NCBI RefSeq assembly: GCF_001723175.1
Contig: NC_064651.1
Location: 4,030,001-4,094,000 of the forward strand
Direction: 5' to 3'
DNA from: Penicillium oxalicum
Taxonomy: Eukaryota > Ascomycota > Eurotiomycetes > Eurotiales > Aspergillaceae
Length of the DNA stretch: 64,000 bases
The notes below the pieces were generated by a model. It did not search any database and was not told the DNA's origin. It worked only from the letters and a program-made list of their open reading frames with translations. Positions 11,644 to 22,182 of this stretch are shown one piece after another. Every line of letters begins with the position of its first letter. Position 1 is the first letter of the stretch. The translations under genes and the position numbers were made by a program.

Positions 11644-12691
11644 TACATGTACATAACCTTTCGATTGGCCTCATACACAATACATATACATGAGCATTTG
11701 CCTACCAGTCATTACTTCTTCCCCGGTTCCAGTTTCCAGGTGGTTCTTTCACACTGGGGTATGGAGTGCCCTCGAGTTTACTCTCCTCTATATCGACTTT
11801 CCACTTTTCTTCTTCGCACAAGTTCCAGTGGATGCTTGATTTTACCATGTTCGACTGCGATGTCTTCTGGCGCCCGGGCACTTCGCTGGAGCCGAACTTT
11901 GATTTTTCGAGGGTCTTTGATAGAGGTCACGATAGATGGTAGGGCAGCTAATAATCTACGGACACTAGTGGAAGGCAGGTCAACTTGCAACCTTATGGAC
12001 TGCCCGGAGCCCAGGGAATGGCAAATGAGCCTGGACCTGAGACTGCACCCGACCGAGTAGTAAGGTAGGTAGCACGTCTCCATAGATTCTTCCATCCTTC
12101 AACATACCTACCTTAGGTTCACGAGCAGGGACGGAAGTTTCAGGATGGCTTAGTACCTAGATAGTACCAGATAGACGAATTTTTGAAACGATAAAAACTA
12201 AGAATTACAAAGAAGAGTTGTAATCGACATCAGGGAAAGAAAAAGCACACAAAGAATTATTAGGTCGTATTATAATCGAACAGTAAGACTCAAAAAAAAA
12301 GCATTATATCCTAGCGCGCCACTCCCCGTCCCCATTTGAGAAGGACAAAAAAAGACGTCTGCGACCTCTTTCATAGTCTCAAACTCTCACGGAAGAAACC
12401 CCAGACTCAAACCGTTGCAAGAAATCATTGCCGAAGGAGTCGAATTGCAAAGTTCCTCTGAATGACTCTTAAAACCGAGAATCATCAAATCATACATTCA
12501 TGTGATATCTCAACACACGTTATTGCTCTGCATCTGGAGATGAGGGGGCAAAAAGAAACAGCGCCTGTCTTCTGACAAGGCATTTGTTTTTCTCCTTGTA
12601 TTGCCCATACCTGATATCACAGCGATACCGGTGACAAATTTTTTTTCCATCTTCTCCAAGAAGCCAAGCCCCGGGTCACATGTCGGAGACC
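11644..12691. other. Convergent 3' region with an 11-bp inverted repeat
   Basis: Lies between the 3' ends of two convergent genes. A perfect 11-bp inverted repeat, TAAGGTAGGTA at 12061-12071 and its complement at 12105-12115, could form a hairpin with a 33-nt loop. The rest is AT-rich, with poly-A runs near 12290. I see no gene. Confidence 0.55.
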
Positions 12692-13366
12692 TTAAACCTG
12701 GGCCATGTTGGGGCGACGGCGACCGGCAGAGCCGAGCTTGGAGCCAGCAGAGCGAGACATGAGGATGGAGATGATGAAGGAGGCCATGTAGCCAACCCAG
12801 CCAAACCACAGGAAGGCAGTCGAGGCTTGAGCCTCGCGGCAGCGCTGGGTCATGTTGTATGAACCATTTGTGATGGAGTTGCTGACCAGATATGACTGGT
12901 GGACTCATGTTAGCACGTCCATATTGTCCCGTGCAAGAAATATTTGATACATAGTGGAAAACTTACAGTGTTGTTGCACGAGTGGACGTGCAGGTACGAA
13001 GGGAGAGCGACAGCGGCGCAGAAGAAGAAGACGGCGTTGAGGCCATCCACGATGATCATGATGATTGGGCTGATTGCCCAATCGGGATTGAACGAGGCCG
13101 GGAAGAGGTAGAAGAGAGAGAGCATTGAAAATGCCGACACGAACATCGTGTAGTTGATGACGGAGGGATTTCCAGCAAATGAGTCCGCGATCATGTCACC
13201 GATCAAGGCCATGATGAGAAGAGTCCAAACGAACTATATTTCAGAAAAAAAGGTCAGCATGATGCTGTGATATGTCGTTTTTTGGGGGGCTTTCAGATAA
13301 TAAGATTCCTCCAAATGCACTAACCTGCCAGACCCGAAGGCCGAACTGAAACATGTTGAGACCCAT
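12692..13366 (-). CDS. nce102: MARVEL-domain protein, Nce102 family
   Basis: Four-span plasma-membrane protein of the Nce102/Fhn1 family, which in yeast and Aspergillus works with eisosomes and senses sphingolipids. Minus-strand exons are 13366-13325, 13233-12967 and 12895-12692, joined in phase 0, giving 170 aa (yeast Nce102 is 173). Hydrophobic spans lie at about residues 12-32, 42-60, 68-92 and 120-145. Family marks are a cysteine after span 3 in the VHSCNNT-SYLVSNSIT region, the following QRCREAQASTAFLWF, and the short C-terminal tail ending in NMAQV. Intron 2 has a perfect GCTAAC branch site. The first exon is only 14 codons, so the gene is easy to truncate in annotation. Function is inferred from the family. 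Confidence 0.85.
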
Positions 13367-14529
13367 TTTGGAAGAATGCAGGTGGTGACTGGAAGTCGTA
13401 AGTTGCAAGGGCTACTTTGTTTCAGACGTTTGAGAAGAGATGCAGGTCACCGGGTCGGAGACGGGCTTGAGCTGCGACGCTGGTGGACGTTGGCGACGAC
13501 AAGGAACCCTGCAGCTAGGCGTTGCGACTAAGAGAGCTAGCGGGATGCTTACAATGCGTTGAAGAACCCTCAGGGGCTTCTGGGTGCACATATAAGAATC
13601 ACGGATCAGTCGGAGAACGGTGATGACGATATAGAATGGGCAGTCGAGTGTCGTTCATACGTCATGCACCGATGCCGTCGGGAGCTGGCGGCACCAGAGC
13701 AAATCGGGGAGGGTTCAGAAAAGGTCCATAGTCATAAGTGGACAGGGCCACAAAAAATCAAAGGTTTACATTCGACGAACCACCAGTCACCAGTCACCCC
13801 ATGTCGTAGGTCCTTGCATCCCGAGTCCATGACTAAATGGATCTTCCGTCTGGAACGAGTCATCGTCCGACGCAATGCGACGATGGATGAGCTTGGGCGG
13901 GATCGGCAGTCGACGAGTGGTTCTCATCGGACGGGCCCGACTTTCAACCAATGACTGCTCGACATGATCACAGACTTCTTTACATGCCAACAACCTCGAG
14001 TGGGGAGTGGGGAGACTACTGCGATGTTCAGAACTTGCGCAAGAACCGAAAAAGGGAAAAGAGATTCAACACTGGAGCAGGTCAAGCGAATGACCACTTG
14101 GGGGAATGGGAGGGTGTGGCAAAAACGGAGTCTCGGGGAGCGGTTGTAGGAATGATGTCGTTCGTGCTTTTGGCATCGCTGGTGGTGACCCGCGAATGAT
14201 CGTGGGGCCCGCACGCGAGTTTAAATCGGATCTGGTACGCAAAGACCATCAACTTTTTCATCAATCTGAGACATAGGGCTGGGCTGCTGCTCGATATGGA
14301 GAATGAGAATCAAAGAGCTAAACAGTAAGGATCTCGAAGAATTGGATGTCTAACGGGGTCAGCGGCACTGCCCAAGGACTGGAGGATGTTGGATGTAGTT
14401 GGAGTCGGGAGAGCGGAAGGTCGAGTGAAAGCATACGGCGGGATCATGTGGCTTGAGGCATGGGCAGAGAGGCATGGGCACAGGCATGTGAAAAAAGGGA
14501 ACCAACGCGAAAGAGAAAAAGAAATCAGA
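13367..14529. other. Intergenic: nce102 upstream region
   Basis: No gene is supported. It holds the promoter and leader of the minus-strand nce102 gene and then unremarkable sequence up to the tRNA terminator. Short reading frames here lack any recognisable motif. Confidence 0.55.
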
Positions 14530-14541
14530 CGCAAAAAGAGA
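14530..14541 (-). terminator. RNA polymerase III terminator of tRNA-Ile
   Basis: On the minus strand the tRNA 3' end is followed at once by TCTCTTTTT, a T-run that is the usual Pol III stop signal. Confidence 0.7.
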
Positions 14542-14615
14542 TGGTCCCAGAGGGGGTCGAACCCTCGACTTTGGCGTTATTAGCACCACACTCTAACCAA
14601 CTGAGTTATGGAACC
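14542..14615 (-). tRNA. tRNA-Ile (anticodon AAU)
   Basis: A 74-nt intronless cloverleaf. The acceptor stem GGTTCCA pairs with TGGGACC (one G-U pair), with discriminator A at 14542. The D arm contains the A box (TAACTCAGTTGGTTAGAG). The anticodon loop CTAATAA gives anticodon AAT at 14581-14579. The T arm GAGGGTTCGACCCCC holds the B box. It decodes AUU and, with inosine at position 34, AUC and AUA. A Pol III terminator follows. Confidence 0.95.
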
Positions 14616-15498
14616 GATGTGAAGTCGACATCTAATTAACACTATAAGTCGGCTCAATTTCGGCAACTAATTCTCTCTTCGTTAAGCAACCCCCCTGGGG
14701 CCGATTCGGAATGATCACAGCCTGCCTCGCACTAGCATGGTCAATTCTATAAATTTTCGATGGTTCCTTAATAACCAAACAAGCTGCACATCGCTCTACA
14801 GTAGTCAATGTCTTGCCGGGTTTTCATCAGCATGACCACGCCATACCATGTTCCCAGGGCTTAGTGACGTGGTGACGTGATTCAGTGTGCGGAGGGGATG
14901 CTGATTGGGTGGCTTTCGACTAGCTTCACTTGAAGAATTTGTTCAACTGCGAGGGAATACTCGGTACCAGCAGGTGATTGGTATCCGTTTGAGAGGGAAC
15001 TCCCCTGCTTTCCTAATATCCAGGTTGAACTTTTATCTGACATGTATCCTTGACTCGGGAGTAAAACGTAGAGACAAGCTATCTCTCCAGGTAAGACGTT
15101 ATGACAGTGATGGACACTGCTGGGATGACAGCCCATACATCCCGCATATTTGGCCCCGGTCGCGGCTAGTGTCTGACACATGCCACGTCCGCCAGGGTCG
15201 GGCTTCAAATGACAAAGCTGCACATCTACAGCCTACGAGAAGCTCGAGCCCTCCAAAATAAGAGATCATTACATTCAAGCATGGCTAGGTAGGTACCTCC
15301 TAAGCAGAAGCCACAACAGCTCAGATCCAGTAGTGAGAGAACCCCTCCCTGTCTATTGTAGTTTGCCAGTGCAGAGGCACGTGAGGTTACATACATTGGA
15401 GATGATCAAGCAGAGCCACACCTCGAATTCAACGGTCTTTGCACACCCGGAGCATGAGATGAGAACTGCCACGAGGCACTTGCTCAAGGAAAGAGGGA
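14616..15498. other. Intergenic between tRNA-Ile and sphingomyelinase 3' end
   Basis: I see no gene here. Two closely spaced TGACGTG-like motifs occur near 14868-14881, which may be chance or a bZIP-type site. The remainder is unremarkable. Confidence 0.5.
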
Positions 15499-17767
15499 TC
15501 ACTCGGGCGAAAACGGACTCTGCACGGAACCATACCTAGTAGGAAAAGGAATCAGCATGATCCCGCGGTACGCCGAAGAAAAAATATATCAACGGCGGAG
15601 CCGGGCAGGATGTAAGCAAAACTTACCCCTGTGGGCACTGACGACCTAGCGTGACGCTTCCGCTGCGCATATAACAAATCTTGGCCCGTTGGCAAGCTGG
15701 CGTATCGCAAACGGGGGACTTGACGCTCATGCGGCCCTGGAGATGATTCTGAAGTGTGACGAGACTGATATTCCTCTCCATGGCCTCAGTTACACGGTGC
15801 CAGAAAGTCGCGTTGAGTGGAGCATCTCCATCCCAGCCGGCGGCGGGGCCATACGTTTCGCGGGTAGAGTATTCATAGTGATAGGTGGGTCCTGTCTCGC
15901 GAAGGCTCGAATATTCAGAAACATTGCTATAGAAAGTATATGCCTCATAAATATTGAAATCTCCGGTGTCCACCTCGTACAGCCGAAATCCACTGTTCAT
16001 GTTGGTTAATGGTGTGACGCTCGGGCCGATCCACCCAGTCATAAGTGCCGTGTGCTCATTTTGAGTGGTGCCATTATGGGCGTAGTAAATCATGAATTGA
16101 TCCTCGTGGTTGTGACCGAAGAAAATGTTGGCAATGACATGCGGCGAGTATCGGTCCACGATTTGGTAGAAGAGATTCGTGGGATCTGGAATCGGATTGC
16201 TTCCATCCCAGCCACTAGGGACGTGTCCGACAAGCCAGACCCTTTCTGCACGGTCCTCAGCGGTCTGGAGCTCCTCGATCATCCATGAGAAAATCCCAGA
16301 ATTATCAGGGTTGGTCGTGTTGATCATATTCAGCAAGTTGGAGCGGTACCAGAAGTCTATAGATGGTCATGAGCTGGGGAAAAGATCTTTCACGGATTTT
16401 CCTCAGTCGGTACACACCTGTATTGAACGAGATGATGCGCAGTCCGAAATGAGTTTTGACCGAGTAGCCGCCATAGTGAGTTCGTGCTTCTTCCGCTGTT
16501 TTGTTACTGATCCAACCTTCATGTTGCCATAAGCCGGCGAGGTGTTGATAGTTCCATGACGACTGTTGCCCCAGACGCCCTGGAAGACTGTGCGGGGCGT
16601 CAATGTTCTCGGGGCTAGAGTCATGATTCCCTAGTGCCGCAAACACGGGGCCGGTGAGGTACTTTTTAAACATATGGAAGATGCTCGTCTCGGTGTATTC
16701 AACATATTCGTGTGACATTTGAGATTCTCGATCATGAGAAACCAGGTCACCCGTATAGAGAGTCCACGCCAGGGAAGTTTCCCCCTGGCCGCGGCCAGTG
16801 CCGGTCAATGGCCCTACCGCCTGAAGGGCAGATAGAGCCAAGTCATAAGGGGTATCGCACTTGAAAGCACCATATGCCGACGCTGGAAGGAAAACACTAT
16901 TCTCCTGGTCTAGATGGTGGTTGTCTGAACGACAGCACAATCCACTTGTACAATTGGCTTCCGCGTTGACTGCATATCGTGCATCAAGATGAAAGTCAGA
17001 TATATGGAGCACTTTGACTCGCTCTCCACTGGCCCCGGGGACCTGGACATTCCCTGGCTTTGCCTTTGGGAATAGGCTTGAAACATTCAAATCCCGAGTC
17101 ACCGGCTGGGCACAAAAGTCGCTCCGGAGGTGGTGACAGATATACTGCCCATCGAGACCCCCGAGATCTGCAAAGGCCAGGACCTGTGTCCAGATTGCAC
17201 CGAACGCCCGGGATGCAAAATTTTTTTCACAAGCGGCGTCGGATTGATAACCGAACGCCTTGCAGATACTGATCAGTCCCTCTGGCACGAGCATCGGAGC
17301 GTACTGAGCTGCAGGCTTGGCAGCGACGAGTGCCCTTTGACATCGGGAGCAGCTTGATTCAGTCTCCTGGGACTTGATGATCTCGGTGACATTCACAATC
17401 AGGCTCTCAATCAAGGAATGTTTCTCATGAGGTTGCAAGTTACCCCGTGCTACAGGAAACAGCACTTCGTCTGAGCTCTCGGGTATATTATCTGGATCCG
17501 TCAGCTCAAGGGGGAATGTGAAGTCCAGAACCGGGTCGTAGATGATCGGCTGGGGCTCCCGAGTCGGAAGTGCGGGTGCCTCATAGTATGATCTACAGAC
17601 ATGGTGAGCTTCTCCCACTGTTTTGCGATCGCTTCGTTGAGAGAGAGACATTTTACTTACTCAAATGCCCCAGTCGGAAAACCGGGACTTGCAACGTAAG
17701 AAGGCAATCCGGGAAGTGAGAATGTCATGGCGCTCGCCATGGTATGGTCCAGAACTGCCTGCGCCAT
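15499..17767 (-). CDS. Acid sphingomyelinase (sphingomyelin phosphodiesterase family)
   Basis: Predicted to hydrolyse sphingomyelin or related phosphodiesters to ceramide and a phospho head group, outside the cell or in acidic compartments. Minus-strand exons are 17767-17661, 17592-16418, 16356-15627 and 15535-15499; all phases agree, giving 682 aa, usual for fungal members. A cysteine-rich saposin-B domain spans about residues 115-200 (SSCSRCQRAL to FCAQ). The metallophosphatase core has HISDFHLD (about 232), YTGDLVSHD, GNHDSSPEN, VGHVPSGWDG and FFGHNHEDQF, which supply the metal ligands. The last exon is only 37 nt and restores the C-terminal GYGSVQSP segment. The start is uncertain: in-frame ATGs occur at 17767 and 17740, and neither gives an obvious signal peptide, so an upstream exon may be missing. 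Confidence 0.88.
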
Positions 17768-18738
17768 GAGCGAAGGGAATGAAGAATTGACTCTGGACAC
17801 AAGTGATCTTTGACAAGCATGTTGGTGGCTGAAAATGGGGAGTCAAGTGGTCTTGTTGATCGGTCTCTCCGTTGCATGGCCCACGTGGGGGAGAAGAGGC
17901 AGGGGGTTGGAGGCCTTGCTGTCACGCCCAAGGATGGCGGAGTTGGACACAAAGGGGGGAATCATACAAGAAACAAGGTTTGATAAGCTCTCGTCGGCTG
18001 TAAGTGCTGTACATACGAATATCCCGGGGAAGGGTCAAGAATGCTACGTCGGACTCCCATGTGAGCGTGTCGGAGACTGAATGATCCACATATCTCTCCG
18101 ATGCATAAGTGACGCCGAGGCTGTGACAACCATAATCTGACGATGAGAGTTGAGATACATTCTGGTTGTTTCTGACCCCAGTCGGATGCTTGCCGACTGA
18201 CCACCATTATTGGCCAAGGGAGGCCAATTTACACCACTCTATCTTTGGAAATCGACTTCCGGGTTCAGTGAACTTTTATCTACATACATCTGCTGGTCGA
18301 AATACTAAGCACAAGATCAAGTTCAAGTATTGTATGGCCTAGATCACAATCTGATTGGCCAAAAGCTTACCCGGGGCAGGAGCAAATTAGCCTCAAGTCA
18401 TCGATAAGCGGATCAATGATATTCCACTGACACACGTGATCCACCCGGCATTGCGAGAGAAAAAAAAATCCCCCCTTTCGAGTGTGTTAAACTTATCCTA
18501 CATTTTGATTCTTGTTTCTCGTCTGCCTAATAAATCTTTCTTGTGACTATGATCTGGGCAAAACAAGTTTGAATTATGTTCCCTGGCACTTGCGACTGGA
18601 GAAGGCCACAAGGATCGAGGATTTCCCCTCAACAGTGACATTCCGCACCCAATCAGAACGGGGCTCTGAAGGGTTACCAATGTAGACTGAGCGGATGCAA
18701 AATATAATGGCCTGGACGGAAAAAAGAGGTACAACGCG
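17768..18738. other. Sphingomyelinase promoter region
   Basis: Contains two palindromic CACGTG motifs, at 17882-17887 and 18433-18438, which in fungi are targets of bHLH factors. No gene is visible. Confidence 0.45.
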
Positions 18739-18847
18739 GGGCTTGTGGCCTAGTTGGTTAAGGCGTGGCTCTTATGTTGTGTTCCGCCTGGCGGATATGA
18801 CATGATAATATTAGCTGAAATCGGGAGTTCGAGCCTCCCCTGGCCCA
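18739..18847 (+). tRNA. Intron-containing tRNA, probably tRNA-Ile (anticodon UAU)
   Basis: Acceptor arm 5' GGGCTTG pairs with CTGGCCC except for one U-U mismatch; discriminator A is at 18847. The D arm GCCTAGTTGGTTAAGGC carries the A box; the T arm GGGAGTTCGAGCCTCCC carries the B box. The anticodon stem TGGCT (18766-18770) pairs with AGCTG (18813-18817) through two G-U pairs, leaving loop C-U-UAU-G before a 35-nt intron at about 18777-18811 in the canonical position. That gives anticodon UAU. The G at position 37 is odd, since tRNAs of this class normally carry A37. The intron holds a small CCGC/GCGG hairpin. The tRNA call is firm; the isotype is less so. Six T residues at 18852-18857 form the terminator. 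Confidence 0.75.
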
Positions 18848-18851
18848 CACG

Positions 18852-18857
18852 TTTTTT
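18852..18857 (+). terminator. RNA polymerase III terminator
   Basis: A run of six T residues starts five bases after the tRNA 3' end, as expected for Pol III termination. Confidence 0.7.
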
Positions 18858-19399
18858 GGCACTTGGACCTGCTCCACCAGACTTTGAACAACCATGCCTC
18901 TTCTCTTGTCCACTTTTTGCAAAAATGACCCATCTACTACGCCGATTTGCGTCGGCCTGTATTTTTGCACAATGCATAGGAAAATCAAACATACAAATTT
19001 CAGAAGTTGCCCCTCTCACCGGTTGACTCCAAGGCCCTGCAAGTCTAGCTCTTCACTCAAGTTTTAGGGCGGGTTCACTGTAGACTGTGCGTTGCCCCCA
19101 GCGTCCCTACATGCCATGCCCCCTTTCCCTCCACTACTCCGGGTTTTGTACGAGAGAATAGACCGCTCCAGGCTGAGAGATACAATGGCCCAATGAAAAG
19201 GTATACCATGTCCCCAATTCATCGTCCGCTGGAGGCAGCGGCGCATGTTGGATGCACCGTGACAGAAACCTTTGGTTGCCTTCATAGTTGTTGACGTAGA
19301 CCTCCTCCTGCCTTTTGACACCGAAGCTCACCGCCAGCTTGAACCTGCTACTGTGAAAGCTCCTTCATACTTGATACCTCGTTATGGACTTTGAGAGAG
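18858..19399. other. Intergenic upstream of the hydrophobin-like gene
   Basis: No gene is supported. It leads into the promoter of the hydrophobin-like gene. Confidence 0.5.
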
Positions 19400-19408
19400 G
19401 TATATAAA
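19400..19408 (+). promoter_or_regulatory. TATA box of the hydrophobin-like gene
   Basis: GTATATAAA lies about 140 bp upstream of the ATG at 19544, followed by a C-rich, AC-rich leader typical of strongly expressed fungal secreted-protein genes. Confidence 0.6.
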
Positions 19409-19543
19409 GCCTCAATAGCATACCCAGAAATGACCATCTTCCAAGCTCATCAAACTCCTCTCTGATCCAACTCGTTCAAACACATCCACCACCTACCCTC
19501 CGTCTACTTCTACAAAATCCAGCCCCTCAAATCACTTGCAATT

Positions 19544-19912
19544 ATGCAGACTCCCATCATTCTCCTCACTCTCGCCGCCATGGTCATGGCTAGCTCCAAC
19601 GCCGGCGGCAACGTCTGCAAGAACGGCGAGACCGTGGTCTGCCAGGGCCAGGGTAACGGCGGCCTGATCACTCTGGGCAACGTGTTGCCCGGTGTTCTGG
19701 GCCAAAACTGCGCCGCTGGCGATGTTTACTGCTGCTCCACCGACAAGATCAACCAGGTAAGATTCATTCAGGGTTGAAGCGGGAAGAACCCAGTCGGTCG
19801 ATGGCTGCGACGGATCCCGAGAAATGTTCTGAACTGACCAATCTGTGAATCATAGGTCGGCCTCATCAACCTGGACCTTAACGCTCAGTGCAGTCTCAAC
19901 CGTGTCCTGTAA
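19544..19912 (+). CDS. Small secreted hydrophobin-like protein with six cysteines
   Basis: Probable surface-active cell-wall or spore-coat protein. Exons are 19544-19756 and 19856-19912, 89 aa. Residues 1-20 form a signal peptide (MQTPIILLTLAAMVMASSNA). Cysteines lie at 25, 33, 56, 63, 64 and 83. The second half matches the hydrophobin pattern (C, six residues, CC, about 18 residues, C near the end, with VGLINLDLN before the last Cys). Classical hydrophobins have eight Cys as C-CC-C-C-CC-C. Here the first doublet is a single Cys and one further Cys is absent, so two disulphide partners are missing. The TATA box is strong. It could be a diverged hydrophobin or a hydrophobin-related family; I am fairly sure it is a genuine secreted protein. 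Confidence 0.72.
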
Positions 19913-21239
19913 GGATATGTGTAGGATGCGACTCATGGCTTATACTGTTGGTCTGAGGACGTGTGCCATCAGACCAATCATTTGAGCAATGCACGCCCTC
20001 GCGACACCTTACTTGTCTTGATCCGAGAGAGAGAGAGAAATTAAAGCCCTTCGGTGCTTTTTGTGGATGGGAGAAGAAAATTGATAGCGAATGTCTTTGA
20101 CACACAATTGGACAAGTCAAATTGTTCCCAATAAGGCTCCAGCTAGAGAAATGCAATTTACCTGAATCCACGATCGATAAAGCATTCCAGTAGTCTACCT
20201 CGTACATCAGCCTACGGGCAGTCAATCTTCGGGCAGCTTTCTGCCGGTACTCGACACATGGTAGTTACCCATTACTAATGACCCAAGGACTTTACATATC
20301 CATACCCGAGCTGTTCTGTAACGGAAATCCAAGATCGAGACACATTTCACATCGATGATGACCCACAGGTAGCGAAGCGATCGATTCTATCAAAGGATGA
20401 ACCAATCATCACCCCCCGAGTCTCACAGGCACACACACAGAAACACACCACCACAGTATGCCCTACTACTATGCAGTGCATAGTATGCACTAATACAGCC
20501 AACGAGATACCTACATGGATATGTGGAATGATAATTCCGCTCCCTTCCGCAAACAACCTCAGCATCATGGATCATATCGGCGTCATCGTCCACCCGGACA
20601 AGCCGATTCGAATTGCCGATATCCATATGTCGGCACCGGTCAAGATTCTTCTTCCCATCCCTACCTCGGGATACCCTTCCAAGTAGAAAAAAAGAACGAA
20701 AGAAGGAACCTAGGTAGGACCGGCTAGACGGTCGCTTTGAATCCGCTGCTAAAATGCGTTCGAGGCCTTAGATCCCGTCGAGGCGCCGTGATTGGACCCG
20801 TGAGAATAAAGTTGGCCTTCGGGCCATATCCGGCCAGATGATCGGATGATGTCATTCGTAGGTTTACCGCCGCTAAGCTCGGCATCTTCGCAGATCGAAC
20901 GCGATGGAATTCTTCTAGTCATGCTTGTCGGTAGGCGAGTAGACCGATGACGGTTACGTAGAGTTAAGTGATCGGTGGGTTCCGAGAAGAGGCAAAAAGT
21001 AAGGAGGGCAAAGAGAGGGAAAACTTGGTTCCTTTGAGAAGGCCCCAATGAAGACAAGGCTTGGTATTCTTATATATAGCAGAGCAGACGTCACTAGACA
21101 TCTACGTATGTAAATGCTTGCAGAGCAAACGTTTTCGTCAAATTAGAGACTCAACTTGTGTTCACGGCCAGATTGAAGTGTTTGCAGAACAGTCAACTGC
21201 CTCTTTCCTGCCATCTAATTTCATTCCACACCTATCATC
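19913..21239. other. Intergenic: decarboxylase upstream region
   Basis: No gene is supported in this 1.3 kb. A TATATATA-type element near 21071-21077 sits about 165 bp upstream of the decarboxylase start. A CA-rich stretch at 20427-20455 is simple sequence. Confidence 0.5.
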
Positions 21240-21725
21240 ATGCCAGTGCATCCATCCTCGGCCAAATCGGCCTTTGACGCCGACATTCGCGATCGTCATC
21301 TCATATATGACTATGATGCCCAAGACAGTGAAGGGCGACCGGAAAAGTGGCGATATGAAATGTGGTTCCAAAACGAAGACCGCATCAACTATGCCATCCA
21401 CGGCGGGCCCATGGCGGGCCGGATCAACTACCAGGCAGCCGACTATCAATGCATTCGCCCCGGCGAGCTCTGGCAATGCAACTGGCTAGAGGAGACGGGC
21501 ACGATCTGCTCGCTTGTCTTTGATATCCCGCGACAGAAGATCACCACATTGATTGCCTTCTCCAAGGGCCATTGGGAGAAGGCGGAGGAGGCGCACGGAG
21601 ATAAGAGGAACCAAGCGGATTTGGAAAGATGGAGAGGTCTTGCCAAGATGGGCATTCAGACCGATCGTGTGATGTTGAGCGAGCAAGCTGATATCTTGGA
21701 GGATTTCCGCGGGCCGGGCAACTGA
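21240..21725 (+). CDS. Phenolic acid decarboxylase
   Basis: Converts hydroxycinnamic acids such as p-coumaric and ferulic acid to vinylphenols plus CO2, a detoxification or plant-debris metabolism step in the cytosol. A single exon of 161 aa, the normal family size. Family features, by comparison with bacterial PadC: HLIYDY gives the paired tyrosines Tyr23 and Tyr25; IHGGPMAGR gives Arg61; NWLEETGT gives Glu84. These correspond to the catalytic tyrosines, arginine and glutamate. The start ATG (atcATGcc) is the only sensible one. It lacks introns, unlike most genes here; fungal members of this otherwise largely bacterial family are known, so ancient transfer is possible, but codon use does not stand out by eye. 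Confidence 0.92.
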   Translation: MPVHPSSAKSAFDADIRDRHLIYDYDAQDSEGRPEKWRYEMWFQNEDRINYAIHGGPMAGRINYQAADYQCIRPGELWQCNWLEETGTICSLVFDIPRQKITTLIAFSKGHWEKAEEAHGDKRNQADLERWRGLAKMGIQTDRVMLSEQADILEDFRGPGN

Positions 21726-22182
21726 AACCAATCGAGAATAGCGCCCCCGTCTTGTGAAGTAGTCAAGACAACGGTGGTGAAGATTGAAGATAGGCAATGA
21801 AACTTGCATTTCGGTCAACAGCCCTTGAGATGCGGCATCTTGCAATGTAGTTATTGCCAGTTCGAAAGACATTTTACGATTCGCTTTGACGAAATCAACC
21901 AATGGAAGGGGGTTCTGCCGTCCAGTTGGTAATAGCGCGTTGGGTCACTGTATCAGGCACACTCTAGGTCCAGCAGCGGGTAAACAGCCAAAGGGCTGGG
22001 ATGAAGGGGGACGTTTTCAACCAAGTCGGATACTTCGTCACAACCGGCCGAATGATAGCAGTGAGACCCTTAGGCACTCTTCAAGTGAATCGTCAATTGC
22101 AGACTTGCCAACGCCAAAGTGTGAAGCAGAAGCAATTTTTCGGGTGTCATCAAGCACATGGCCCTCCGAAGAGAGGATGTGA
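21726..22182. other. Convergent 3' region
   Basis: Lies between the 3' ends of the decarboxylase and the next minus-strand gene. I see nothing else in it. Confidence 0.5.
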
